A stretch of 10,371 nucleotides of DNA from Pseudomonadota bacterium (GCA_023436825.1 JAEZHS010000602.1:1-10371), one strand, 5' to 3'. Shown: positions 1 through 6,305, counted from the stretch's first letter. Made by a program: numbers and translations. Notes: generated from the sequence alone by a model not told the origin.

Positions 1-422
1 TCGCGCACCAGGATGGCGAACGGCGCCTTGGCCAGCATGGCGACCGGATCGAAGTCGCGATCGACGTCATAGAGCTGGTTCTCGTAGACGAACGGGTTCG
101 TGACGATGAGGCTGGCGATGCAGAACAAGAGCGTGTAGCCGTCGGCCGGCGCGCGCGCGGCGACCTGCGCCGAGATGCCGCCGCCTGCCCCCGGCTTGCC
201 GTCGATGTAGAAGCGCTGGCCGAGTCGTTCTGACAGGGCGTCGAAGACGATGCGCGAATGGGTGTCGGTGATGCCGCCCGTGGACGGCGACACGACGCGC
301 ACTGGCTTGGTCGGCCAGTTGCTGGCGCGGGCCGGCGTGGCGCCTGCCAGGACGAGGCCGGCCGAACCGACGAGCCCGCTCAGCAGCGGTCGGCGCCTAA
401 GGCTGCTCTCCCCTATGGTCAT
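1..422 (-). CDS. Bug/TctC-family tripartite tricarboxylate transporter substrate-binding protein (N-terminal part)
   Basis: Periplasmic solute-binding protein of the Bug (TctC) family, which captures carboxylates and related small molecules, usually for a TctAB-type permease. Only about 140 N-terminal residues are present; the gene runs off the left edge. Residues 1-33 form an export signal with a twin-arginine-like stretch (LRRRPLLSG), a hydrophobic core and an AxA-type end (ARA). The mature start (NWPTKPVRVVSP) is followed by GKPGAGGGI near residues 80-88 and ADGYTLL, the usual Bug ligand-loop pattern, then the common DFDPVAML stretch. The ATG at 422 is preceded by GGAGG eight bases upstream. 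The gene starts 26 bp inside the end of the alpha/beta hydrolase, so it is translationally linked to the upstream catabolic genes and probably brings in their substrate or a relative of it. The family is certain; the ligand is unknown. Confidence 0.9.
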   Translation of the reverse strand, partial: MTIGESSLRRRPLLSGLVGSAGLVLAGATPARASNWPTKPVRVVSPSTGGITDTHSRIVFDALSERLGQRFYIDGKPGAGGGISAQVAARAPADGYTLLFCIASLIVTNPFVYENQLYDVDRDFDPVAMLAKAPFAILVR

Positions 423-1221
423 CGCGATTTCCTCCGATCGTTGTTCTTGCTTGCAGGAAGGCCAGCACCTCGCGGGCGACGGCCTTCGGATCCTGGATGG
501 CGGCGACATGGCCGGCATCGGCGATCGTCGCGGTGCGCGCGTCAGGCAGCTCGCTGGCGAGCGAAAGCGTATGGATGGGCGGGATCAGTCGGTCATCGGC
601 GGCGGCCAGCACCAGGGTCGGGCACGAAATTGCGCCGAGATCGACAGCGACGGCTCGGGCCAGGATGGCGGCGCGCCGTTGCTTCTGCGCGGCGTCACGC
701 CGGTTGCCGGCGAAGATGGCGGCGACCTCCGGATGCAGTGCGAGGTATTGCCCCGTGAAGAAGTAGCGTGCGATTTCCGATGCGCTGTCGGGCAGGCCTG
801 CGCGCAGGGCAGCAAGCCTGGTAAAGGCCTCGGGATTGATCGAAGCCGGCGCCACACCGGCCCGGAAGGTGCTGGACAGCACCAGCCGGTCGATCCTCTG
901 CGAATGGCGTTGGGCCAGCACCTGGGCGATGACGCCGCCCAGCGATGTGCCGAAGACATGGGTCCGCTCGAAGCCCAGCGCCTCGATCAGGGCCGCCGCG
1001 TCGTCGGCAAGCTCCGTGAGACCGTAGGCCGTGCCGGGATTGCGCGTGGCGCCGGAGTCGCGCTGATCGTAGGCGATCACCGTGAAGTGCTCGGCCAGCA
1101 GCGCGCCGAGCGCGTCGAACATCGAATGATCGGCCTCGGCGCCGTGGATCAGCAACAGCGGCGCGCCGTTGCCGCGCCGCGCGAAGGCGATCGTCGTGCC
1201 GTTGGCCTGCACCGTCGGCAT
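397..1221 (-). CDS. Alpha/beta hydrolase (3-oxoadipate enol-lactonase / MhpC-like fold)
   Basis: A 274-residue cytoplasmic alpha/beta hydrolase. The oxyanion HG motif is at LLLIHGAE (His26-Gly27). The nucleophile elbow is FGTSLGGV with Ser93. The acid lies in AAADDRLIPP (Asp209/210), and the catalytic histidine is His238 in ADAGHVAAI. Length and layout match PcaD/MhpC-like enzymes that open enol-lactones or cleave ring-fission products, though the same fold includes esterases and haloperoxidase-like enzymes. I chose ATG 1221 because the protein begins there with a typical first strand (MPTVQANGTTIAF); the reading frame stays open far upstream only because of high GC. The start is two bases after the monooxygenase stop (TGACCATG), and I see no strong Shine-Dalgarno, so translation is probably coupled. 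The 3' end overlaps the next gene by 26 bp. It probably acts on the product of the neighbouring hydroxylase pathway; the substrate is not determinable. Confidence 0.9.
   Translation of the reverse strand: MPTVQANGTTIAFARRGNGAPLLLIHGAEADHSMFDALGALLAEHFTVIAYDQRDSGATRNPGTAYGLTELADDAAALIEALGFERTHVFGTSLGGVIAQVLAQRHSQRIDRLVLSSTFRAGVAPASINPEAFTRLAALRAGLPDSASEIARYFFTGQYLALHPEVAAIFAGNRRDAAQKQRRAAILARAVAVDLGAISCPTLVLAAADDRLIPPIHTLSLASELPDARTATIADAGHVAAIQDPKAVAREVLAFLQARTTIGGNRDDHRGEQP
431..435 (-). promoter_or_regulatory. Ribosome binding site for the Bug-family gene
   Basis: The plus strand reads CCTCC, so the minus strand carries GGAGG eight bases before the ATG at 422. The site lies inside the hydrolase coding region. 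It supports ATG 422 as the true start, with a 26-bp gene overlap. Confidence 0.7.
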
Positions 1222-1223
1222 GG

Positions 1224-2843
1224 TCAGTGCAGCAGCGTGCCGAGCGCGCCGGAAAGCTCTCGCGCCGGATCCCCCGGGACATAGGGCATGCGCCAGGCGA
1301 CATGGCCGTCGGGCCGCACCAGCGCCGCGCCGCGCAGGCCCATCTGGATGCCGTCGGCCGGATGGGCATTGGGCAGCATTTTCAAGCCGAGCGGCAGGCC
1401 GAGCTTGGCTGAGACGTCGCGGCCGGCCTCCATCCAGGCCTCGCCCATCGGTCCCGCGACCAGCGTGAAATCCTGGTCGAACCAATCGAGCGTCGACTGC
1501 TTGCGCGCCGGATCGAGCCAGAGGTGCGGGAAGCGCCCGCCCGGCCGGTCGGACGGCGCATAGACGCGCGTCAGGTGGCCACCCTTGGGCGTGCCGTCGG
1601 GGATCACCGCGCCCTCTTCGTAGGTGAAGCCCAGCGCCTGGCCGATGCTGTGCAGATGGTTGTCGAGGTCGTTGATCCAGAAGCGGATGTGGTCCTCGTT
1701 GCCGGAGCGGATCGCCTGGTCCATGCGCAGGAAGCGGATGCGGTTGCCGAAGCTGAAATCGGCGTTGGACTGCGCCACAGGCCTCCGCTCGACGTCGTAG
1801 CTGTCGAGCAGCTTTTCGGATGCCCAGCCGCGCAGCACATAGGCGAGCTTCCAGGCGAGGTTGTGTGCGTCCTGCACGCCTGAGTTCAGGCCGAAGCCGC
1901 CGGTCGGCGGGAAGCGATGGGCGGCATCGCCGACCAGCAGGACTCGGCCGCGGCGGAAGCACTCCGCGACCTGCTTGCTCATGCGCCAGACCGAGCGGTT
2001 GAGCAGCGTGACGTCGAGATCGGGCACGCCGACATGGGCGCGGATGATCTCGATCATCTCCGTGTCGCTCCACGGCCGCGGCCGCTCGTCCTTCTGCTCG
2101 CCGATCTGGATGATGCTGAGCCAGCGGTCGCGACCATTGGTGTTAAGGATGCTGGCGCGCGGCACGCCGGGTGTCCTGGAATAGACCTGGTAGCCCGCCG
2201 CTTCGCGCGCCAGCGGGAAGCGGGAAAGGTCGGCGCGCCAGTATTCGTTCAGCAGCACGGCGAGCGTCGCAGGCCCCGCCATGTCGATACCTGCGGCACG
2301 GCGGGTCTGGCTGCCGGCACCGTCGCAGGCGAGCAGGTAGCGCGCCTGCCAGCGTTCGCTCTGGCCCGTCGCAACATCGCGGATCTCGCAGACGACACCG
2401 TCCTCCACCTCCTCGAAGCCCAGGAACTCGGTGGAGAAGCGCACCTGCACGAGATTGGAATGCTCGATGACGCGGTAGATCTCCTCTTCGACCGCGTCCT
2501 GTGCCACCAGGCATTTCCAGGCGGGCGTCTGGCCGAGATTGGGCTCGGGTCGCGAGCGGCCGATCTCGCGTCCGGCGATGCTCTCGACCTGCACGAACAT
2601 GTCGGAGTTGTCCTGCAGGCCACGATCGCGGATCGCCCGCTCGATGCCCCACTGGCGGAAGATCTCCATGGTGCGCACCCAGCAGCCGCGCGACTTGGGA
2701 TGATCGGTCGTCGTCGGGCTCTTCTCGACGATCATGGCATCGATGCCGAAACGGTCGAGCAACAGGCCCATCGCTAGGCCGACCGGCCCGCCGCCGACGA
2801 TGAAGACCGACGTGCGACGCGGTGCAGGCGAAACATCGCCCAT
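1224..2843 (-). CDS. FAD-dependent aromatic monooxygenase (PheA/TfdB/MhpA-like hydroxylase)
   Basis: A 539-residue single-component flavoprotein hydroxylase (group A), which uses NAD(P)H and O2 to hydroxylate phenolic or related aromatic substrates. Visible landmarks in order: the Rossmann dinucleotide motif VFIVGGGPVGLAMG (residues 13-26) ending in an acidic residue (VEK, Glu40); the SRGCWVRTMEIFRQWG segment (51-66) usual in this family; the DG motif CDGAGSQTRR (173-182); and the GD motif LLVGDAAHRFPP (302-313) followed by GFGLNSGVQDAHNLAWKLA (316-334). The C-terminal part, including GAALVRPDGHVAWRMP (505-520), resembles the thioredoxin-like tail of PheA-type enzymes. The ATG at 2843 has AGGAGG seven bases upstream (2851-2856). 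It is first in an operon with the hydrolase and Bug gene and is divergent from a LysR regulator that probably controls it. Substrate preference cannot be assigned from motifs alone. Confidence 0.93.
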   Translation of the reverse strand: MGDVSPAPRRTSVFIVGGGPVGLAMGLLLDRFGIDAMIVEKSPTTTDHPKSRGCWVRTMEIFRQWGIERAIRDRGLQDNSDMFVQVESIAGREIGRSRPEPNLGQTPAWKCLVAQDAVEEEIYRVIEHSNLVQVRFSTEFLGFEEVEDGVVCEIRDVATGQSERWQARYLLACDGAGSQTRRAAGIDMAGPATLAVLLNEYWRADLSRFPLAREAAGYQVYSRTPGVPRASILNTNGRDRWLSIIQIGEQKDERPRPWSDTEMIEIIRAHVGVPDLDVTLLNRSVWRMSKQVAECFRRGRVLLVGDAAHRFPPTGGFGLNSGVQDAHNLAWKLAYVLRGWASEKLLDSYDVERRPVAQSNADFSFGNRIRFLRMDQAIRSGNEDHIRFWINDLDNHLHSIGQALGFTYEEGAVIPDGTPKGGHLTRVYAPSDRPGGRFPHLWLDPARKQSTLDWFDQDFTLVAGPMGEAWMEAGRDVSAKLGLPLGLKMLPNAHPADGIQMGLRGAALVRPDGHVAWRMPYVPGDPARELSGALGTLLH

Positions 2844-2850
2844 CTGGTTT

Positions 2851-2856
2851 CCTCCT
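2851..2856 (-). promoter_or_regulatory. Strong ribosome binding site of the monooxygenase operon
   Basis: The minus strand reads AGGAGG, a full Shine-Dalgarno match, seven bases before the ATG at 2843. It fixes the start of the monooxygenase. Confidence 0.8.
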
Positions 2857-2913
2857 CGTTGTTCACGGGAGTTTGCGTGCCGCCGCCTATCTCACAAGAA
2901 TATGTTTGATATG

Positions 2914-2934
2914 ATCTCGATCTCCATTCGAGAT
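2914..2934. promoter_or_regulatory. Perfect 21-bp dyad in the LysR/monooxygenase intergenic region (candidate LysR operator)
   Basis: Arms ATCTCGA (2914-2920) and TCGAGAT (2928-2934) are exact reverse complements around the 7-bp spacer TCTCCAT. It lies in the 102-bp divergent spacer, centred about 81 bp before the monooxygenase ATG and ending 11 bp before the regulator's TTG. LysR-type regulators usually bind interrupted dyads (T-N11-A type) between themselves and a divergent target, and repress their own gene from the same site. This dyad has T-N13-A rather than exact T-N11-A spacing. Binding by the adjacent regulator is inferred from position. Confidence 0.55.
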
Positions 2935-2940
2935 GGGAGG
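2935..2940 (+). promoter_or_regulatory. Ribosome binding site selecting the TTG start of the LysR gene
   Basis: GGGAGG lies five bases before TTG 2946 and abuts the right arm of the dyad at 2914-2934. It supports the TTG over any downstream ATG. A protein bound to the dyad would lie across the region just before this site. Confidence 0.65.
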
Positions 2941-2945
2941 CATCG

Positions 2946-3836
2946 TTGGACCTGCGCCAGCTGCGCTACTTCGTGGCGGTCGCCGAGCGCGGCGGCTTCG
3001 GTGCGGCGGCGAGTGCGCTGAACGTCGCCCAGTCCGCGCTCAGCCGGCACATCAAGCTGCTGGAGCACGAGCTGGGCGGCCCGTTGTTCGAACGCGGTGC
3101 GCGCGGCGTGGCGGTGACCGAGGCCGGCAAGGTCCTGCTGGAGCGCGGCCGCTGGCTTTTGGGCGCCGTCGACGACATCAAGGCCGAGGTGCTGACCGAG
3201 AACCGCGAGCCCGGCGGCACGGTGCGGCTGGGCGCGCCGTCGAGTCTGGCCGACAATTTCTATGCTCCGCTGGCCCGGCTGTTCGCCCGCCGCTTCCCGC
3301 GGGTGCGCCTCGAGCTTAGCGACGGACTGACCGAGGAGATGACCGACCGCCTGTTGAAGGGCGAGCTCGATCTCGCCGTCGTCACCGCCCCGCAGCCCAA
3401 CGATCATCTCGACTACGAAACCCTCGTGGTCGAGCAGGTCTTCCTGATCGGCCCGCCGCGGGATCCGCTGCTCGGTCGCGGCTCGCTGACGCGCAAGGAC
3501 TTCCGCCAACTGCCGGCGGCGGTGCTGCCGCTCAGCCGCAGCGCCTTTCCCTCGGGCGTTCGCTCCTCGCTCCGGGTCGAAAGCATGACGCCGCTCAAGC
3601 AGATGGTGGCGTCGGGCCTCGGCTATGGCCTGCTGCCCTTCTCGGGAATCCACCAGGAGGTCGCCGACGGCACGCTCTCGGCTGCCCGACTGCCGTGGAT
3701 GAGCGCCGATCGCGTGCTCGCGCTGCCTCGCGGCCGCCCGACGAGCCGTGCCACGCGCGAAGCCGTCGCAGCGCTGAAGGAGGTCTGCCGGGATCTCGTG
3801 GAGCAGGGCAAGATCCTGACGGTGCGAGCGAAATAG
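2946..3836 (+). CDS. LysR-family transcriptional regulator
   Basis: A 296-residue LysR-type regulator, normal length for the family. The N-terminal winged helix-turn-helix begins at once (MDLRQLRYFVAVAERGGF). The recognition region GAAASALNVAQSALSRHIKL covers about residues 19-38, followed by LEHELGGPLFERGARGVAVT (39-58). The effector-binding domain starts near residue 90 (GGTVRLGAPSSLADNFYAPL) and runs to the end. The start is TTG, chosen because it gives the canonical LysR opening and has GGGAGG five bases upstream. The gene diverges from the FAD monooxygenase operon and is followed by an aldehyde dehydrogenase on its own strand. By family precedent it should activate the divergent operon on binding a pathway compound and restrain its own expression through the dyad overlapping its 5' region. 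The inducer is unknown. Confidence 0.93.
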   Translation: MDLRQLRYFVAVAERGGFGAAASALNVAQSALSRHIKLLEHELGGPLFERGARGVAVTEAGKVLLERGRWLLGAVDDIKAEVLTENREPGGTVRLGAPSSLADNFYAPLARLFARRFPRVRLELSDGLTEEMTDRLLKGELDLAVVTAPQPNDHLDYETLVVEQVFLIGPPRDPLLGRGSLTRKDFRQLPAAVLPLSRSAFPSGVRSSLRVESMTPLKQMVASGLGYGLLPFSGIHQEVADGTLSAARLPWMSADRVLALPRGRPTSRATREAVAALKEVCRDLVEQGKILTVRAK

Positions 3837-3852
3837 CGGCGGCTCGGCAGGT

Positions 3853-3882
3853 TTGACGCGCTTGCGACTCGTTATATATGAT
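3853..3882 (+). promoter_or_regulatory. Sigma-70-type promoter of the aldehyde dehydrogenase gene
   Basis: TTGACG (3853-3858, 5/6 to TTGACA) and TATGAT (3877-3882, 5/6 to TATAAT) are separated by 18 bp, in a short AT-rich patch within GC-rich DNA. Transcription would start near 3889-3890, giving a leader of about 107 nt before ATG 3997. This suggests the dehydrogenase is transcribed independently of lysR, whose stop codon is only 16 bp upstream of the -35. Confidence 0.55.
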
Positions 3883-3896
3883 TGAATATATCGAGT
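3867..3896. promoter_or_regulatory. 30-bp AT-rich dyad overlapping the aldehyde dehydrogenase promoter (candidate operator)
   Basis: Arms ACTCGTTATAT (3867-3877) and ATATATCGAGT (3886-3896) are reverse complements at 10 of 11 positions, around the spacer ATGATTGA. The dyad covers the -10 element and the predicted transcription start, where a repressor would block initiation. It shares the outer CTCG/CGAG elements with the dyad at 2914-2934 but differs in spacing. Which protein binds is unknown: the local LysR protein is one candidate, an unlinked GntR- or IclR-type repressor another. Confidence 0.5.
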
Positions 3897-3983
3897 GGGT
3901 TTTCCGGCCCGCTACCCCGCGCCGGTCACGGCGGCGGCCGCATCGAGCATCCCAACCTGCGGTCGCCGTCTCCTCATCCGTTC

Positions 3984-3989
3984 AGGAGA
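3984..3989 (+). promoter_or_regulatory. Ribosome binding site selecting ATG 3997 of the aldehyde dehydrogenase
   Basis: AGGAGA lies seven bases before ATG 3997. The frame is also open from a GTG at 3895, but that GTG has no Shine-Dalgarno, sits inside the promoter dyad and would add 34 residues not typical of the family. ATG 3997 is therefore preferred. Confidence 0.7.
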
Positions 3990-3996
3990 AAGCGCC

Positions 3997-5493
3997 ATGA
4001 CAGTCCTTGAAAAGGGTCCGGCCCAGCGTCCGGCCTATGCCGACGGCAAGACCAAGCTGATGCTGATCGACGGCCGCTGGGTCGCGGCGGCGTCGGGCAA
4101 GACCTTCGAAAGCCGCAATCCGGCGACCGGCGAACTTTTGGCGCACGTCGCCGAGGGCGACCGCGAGGACATCAACCGCGCCGTCGCCGCGGCGCGCAAG
4201 GCCTTCACCGGCCCGTGGAGCAAGTGGAAGCCGGCCGAGCGGCAGGCCGTGCTGCTGAAGCTCGCCGACCTGGTCGAGCGGCACATCGAGGAGCTGGCCG
4301 CGCTCGACACCTACGACATGGGCGCCCCGATCAGCCGCACGCGCAACAACCGCCAGCGCGCCGTCGGCATGCTGCGCTATTACGCCGGCATGGCGACGTC
4401 GATCCACGGCGAGACGATCGACAACTCGCTGCCCGGCGAGATCTTCTCCTTCACGCTCAAGGAGCCGATCGGCGTGGTCGGCGCCATTATCCCGTGGAAC
4501 GGCCCGCTCACGGCGTCGATCTGGAAGATCGGACCGGCGCTGGCGACCGGCTGCACCGTCGTGCTGAAGCCCGCCGAAGAGGCGCCGCTGACTCCGCTCA
4601 GGCTGGGCGAGCTCTGCCTGGAGGCGGGCGTGCCGCCGGGAGTCGTGAATGTCGTGCCGGGCTACGGCGAGACCGCGGGTGCGGCGCTCTCCTCGCATCC
4701 CGACGTCGACAAGGTCGCCTTCACCGGCTCGCACCTGACGGGCCAGAAGATTGTCCAGGCCTCGGCAGGCAACCTCAAGCGCGTGTCGCTCGAGCTCGGC
4801 GGCAAGTCGCCCGACATCGTGTTCGCCGACGCCGATCTCGACGCCGCGGTGCCGGGCGCCAGCATGGCGGTGTTCGCCAACTCCGGGCAGATCTGCAGCG
4901 CCGGCACGCGCCTGTTCGTCGAGCAGAAGGTCTACGAGGAGTTCACGCACAAGGTGGCGGCGTTCGCCAAGGCATTGCGCGTCGGCAACGGCGCCCATCC
5001 GGAGACCCAGGTCGGCCCGCTGGTGTCGCCCGAGCAGCTCGATCGCGTCACCACCTATCTCAGCATCGGCCGCCAGGAGGGCGCGCGTCGTCTCAGTGGC
5101 GGCGAGCAGCTGACCGAGGGCGACTACAAGAAGGGCTACTTCGTGCCTCCCACGGTATTCGCCGACGTGAGGGACGAGATGCGTATTGCCCAGGAGGAGA
5201 TCTTCGGGCCGGTGATCTCGGCCATCCCCTTCACGGACATCGAGGAGGTGATCCAGCGCGGCAACGCCACGACCTTCGGCCTGGGCAGCGGTGTGTGGAC
5301 GCGCGACGTCAGCAAGGCGCACAAGTTCGCGCGCGCGATTCGCGCCGGCTCGGTCTGGATCAACTGCTACCAGGCGATGGATCCGGCCGTGCCGTTAGGC
5401 GGCTACAAGATGAGCGGCTACGGCCGAGAGAGCGGCCTGCAGCACGTCGAGGAGTATCTCAACGTCAAGGCGGTCTGGATCAAGACCGCCTGA
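3997..5493 (+). CDS. NAD(P)-dependent aldehyde dehydrogenase (ALDH superfamily)
   Basis: A 498-residue soluble aldehyde dehydrogenase of normal family length, oxidising an aldehyde to the carboxylic acid. Catalytic landmarks are complete: oxyanion Asn168 in IIPWNGP, cofactor Lys191 in VVLKPAEEAP, the general-base Glu266 in VSLELGGKSPDIVF, and the nucleophile Cys300 in NSGQICSAGTR. The EIFGPV motif and the C-terminal PLGGYKMSGYGRESG are also present. The glycine-rich cofactor segment reads AFTGSHLTGQ, slightly unlike the common FTGSTEVG but with the key FTGS and later glycine kept. The sequence resembles the ALDH1/2, betaine and phenylacetaldehyde dehydrogenase group; a specific substrate cannot be assigned. 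It lies downstream of the LysR gene but has its own promoter and operator-like dyad. It probably works in the same catabolic route as the monooxygenase and hydrolase, although that link rests on position only. Confidence 0.94.
   Translation: MTVLEKGPAQRPAYADGKTKLMLIDGRWVAAASGKTFESRNPATGELLAHVAEGDREDINRAVAAARKAFTGPWSKWKPAERQAVLLKLADLVERHIEELAALDTYDMGAPISRTRNNRQRAVGMLRYYAGMATSIHGETIDNSLPGEIFSFTLKEPIGVVGAIIPWNGPLTASIWKIGPALATGCTVVLKPAEEAPLTPLRLGELCLEAGVPPGVVNVVPGYGETAGAALSSHPDVDKVAFTGSHLTGQKIVQASAGNLKRVSLELGGKSPDIVFADADLDAAVPGASMAVFANSGQICSAGTRLFVEQKVYEEFTHKVAAFAKALRVGNGAHPETQVGPLVSPEQLDRVTTYLSIGRQEGARRLSGGEQLTEGDYKKGYFVPPTVFADVRDEMRIAQEEIFGPVISAIPFTDIEEVIQRGNATTFGLGSGVWTRDVSKAHKFARAIRAGSVWINCYQAMDPAVPLGGYKMSGYGRESGLQHVEEYLNVKAVWIKTA
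5469..5490 (+). repeat. Perfect inverted repeat at the 3' end of the aldehyde dehydrogenase coding sequence
   Basis: GGCGGTCT (5469-5476) and AGACCGCC (5483-5490) are exact reverse complements around a 6-base loop GGATCA, ending just before the TGA stop. The RNA would form an 8-bp GC-rich stem covering the last codons. No T-tract follows. It may protect the mRNA 3' end or assist termination together with the hairpin at 5512-5539; it could also be a chance result of codon choice. Confidence 0.4.
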
Positions 5494-5511
5494 CGCTCAT
5501 GTCATGATCTT

Positions 5512-5539
5512 CCCCGCGCGCCTTCATGAGGGCGCGGGG
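5512..5539. terminator. GC-rich hairpin between convergent genes (likely terminator, no T-tract)
   Basis: CCCCGCGC (5512-5519) pairs exactly with GCGCGGGG (5532-5539); the stem can be extended by two G-C pairs past a bulged G, leaving TTCATGA as loop. It begins 18 bp after the aldehyde dehydrogenase stop and lies between that gene and the convergent nitroreductase, a natural site for bidirectional termination. No run of T follows on either strand, so it does not fit a canonical intrinsic terminator. It may pause polymerase or mark a processed 3' end. Confidence 0.45.
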
Positions 5540-5602
5540 ACGCGCGCGGTCCGGAAGACTAAAGACCATGAGCAGACCTGGAAGGTCCGCGCTCCGGCAA
5601 GA

Positions 5603-6214
5603 TCAGCCCATCCACTCTGTCGTATGCCGATCACGCGAGGGACGCCCGAGCTTGGGCGCGTCCGGCGCCATCGGCCTCGGCGTGCCGACGCCCAGAAACC
5701 CGACCAGGCGGCTCGGCGCTTCGAAGCCCAAGGCCTTGTTGACCTGCGGATCGTAGCTGTTGGCGCCCGTCACCCACATGCCGCCGTAGCCCAGCAGGTG
5801 GATCGCGTTCAGCATGTTCATGGCGGCGGCGCCCGCCGACAGTAGCTGCTCGATCTCGGGGATCTTGCCTTCCTTCATCTCGACGCCGATGGCGATGATG
5901 AGCGGCGTGCGTGCCACCCAGGCACGGGACTTCTCGGCCATCGCCGAGCCGTTGGCCGGATCGCGCGCCATTGCCGCCTCGGCGAGGCGGTCGGCCCAGG
6001 CCTGGCGCTGCGCGCCGCGGATCAGCACGAAGCGCCAGGGCCTGAGGCGTCCGTGGTCGGGCGCGCGCAGGCCGGCATCGAGAATGAGGTCGAGCTCGGC
6101 GCCTTCCGGCGCCGGCTCCTGCAGGAGGTTTGCAGACTGCCGCGACAGCAGCAGCTCGACGGCGCGCAGGCGTTCATCGCGCTGGGCCGCAGGTGAGGCG
6201 ATGGCATGGTCCAT
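5603..6214 (-). CDS. Nitroreductase-family flavoprotein (YdjA-like)
   Basis: A 203-residue FMN-dependent oxidoreductase of the nitroreductase family, YdjA type. Visible landmarks: the N-terminal phosphate-contacting RQSANLL (residues 25-31); the diagnostic APDHGRLRPWRF (51-62), close to the APDH-x-x-x-PWRF signature of YdjA; the central LLSAGAAAMNMLNAIHLLGYGGMW helix-turn region (124-147); and GFLGVGTPR (172-180). The physiological substrate of this group is mostly unknown. BluB, the cobalamin lower-ligand synthase of the same superfamily, was considered because cobT and cobS lie nearby, but the APDH signature and shorter length favour YdjA. No clear Shine-Dalgarno precedes ATG 6214, so the start is less sure. 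The promoter carries a Fur-box-like site, which suggests iron control and perhaps a flavin or ferric reductase role; that function is inference. Confidence 0.9.
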   Translation of the reverse strand: MDHAIASPAAQRDERLRAVELLLSRQSANLLQEPAPEGAELDLILDAGLRAPDHGRLRPWRFVLIRGAQRQAWADRLAEAAMARDPANGSAMAEKSRAWVARTPLIIAIGVEMKEGKIPEIEQLLSAGAAAMNMLNAIHLLGYGGMWVTGANSYDPQVNKALGFEAPSRLVGFLGVGTPRPMAPDAPKLGRPSRDRHTTEWMG

Positions 6215-6238
6215 AGCTGCAATATCGGTCGAATGGCA

Positions 6239-6266
6239 AAGATATGCAAGTGATAGTCATTATCAA
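6239..6266 (-). promoter_or_regulatory. Sigma-70-type promoter of the nitroreductase gene
   Basis: On the minus strand TTGATA (plus-strand 6266-6261, 5/6 to consensus) and TATCTT (6244-6239, 4/6) are spaced by 16 bp. The predicted start near 6232 gives a leader of about 18 nt to ATG 6214. The Fur-like site fills the spacer and touches the -35. Confidence 0.5.
6246..6264. promoter_or_regulatory. Fur-box-like operator in the nitroreductase/DUF421 divergent region
   Basis: GCAAGTGATAGTCATTATC matches the classical 19-bp Fur consensus GATAATGATAATCATTATC at 15 of 19 positions by direct alignment. It includes the symmetric core TGATA-N5-TATCA (6251-6265). It lies between the -35 and -10 of the nitroreductase promoter, where Fur normally represses. 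It could also affect the DUF421 gene, whose start is 41 bp away on the other side. In alphaproteobacteria Fur-like proteins include Mur and Irr, so iron versus manganese response is open. Confidence 0.55.
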
Positions 6267-6305
6267 ATCCGGGAACTTCAGGCCTCATGAATCGTTGCGG
6301 TCGCC

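Noticed and set aside
250..1284. A 344-codon plus-strand frame opposite the hydrolase and Bug gene
   Set aside because: Composition is typical of a GC shadow, and the minus-strand genes under it have clear catalytic and signal motifs.
1222..2073. Upstream extension of the hydrolase frame to give a 558-residue fusion
   Set aside because: The extension overlaps the monooxygenase in another frame and is Arg/Pro/Ala-rich. The hydrolase fold begins at ATG 1221, two bases after the monooxygenase stop.
1917..2777. A 286-codon plus-strand frame opposite the monooxygenase
   Set aside because: It is a shadow of the monooxygenase; no domain, ribosome site or promoter supports it.
3982..5322. A 446-codon open frame antisense to the aldehyde dehydrogenase
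   Set aside because: It mirrors the codon pattern of the real gene, has no recognisable domain, is rich in Arg/Ala/Gly/His as GC-driven shadow frames are, and the sense frame has complete catalytic motifs.
5603..6214. Nitroreductase as BluB (dimethylbenzimidazole synthase) feeding CobT
   Set aside because: The APDH-x-x-x-PWRF signature and the 203-residue length fit the YdjA branch, not BluB, and the gene is 2.3 kb from cobT with unrelated genes between.
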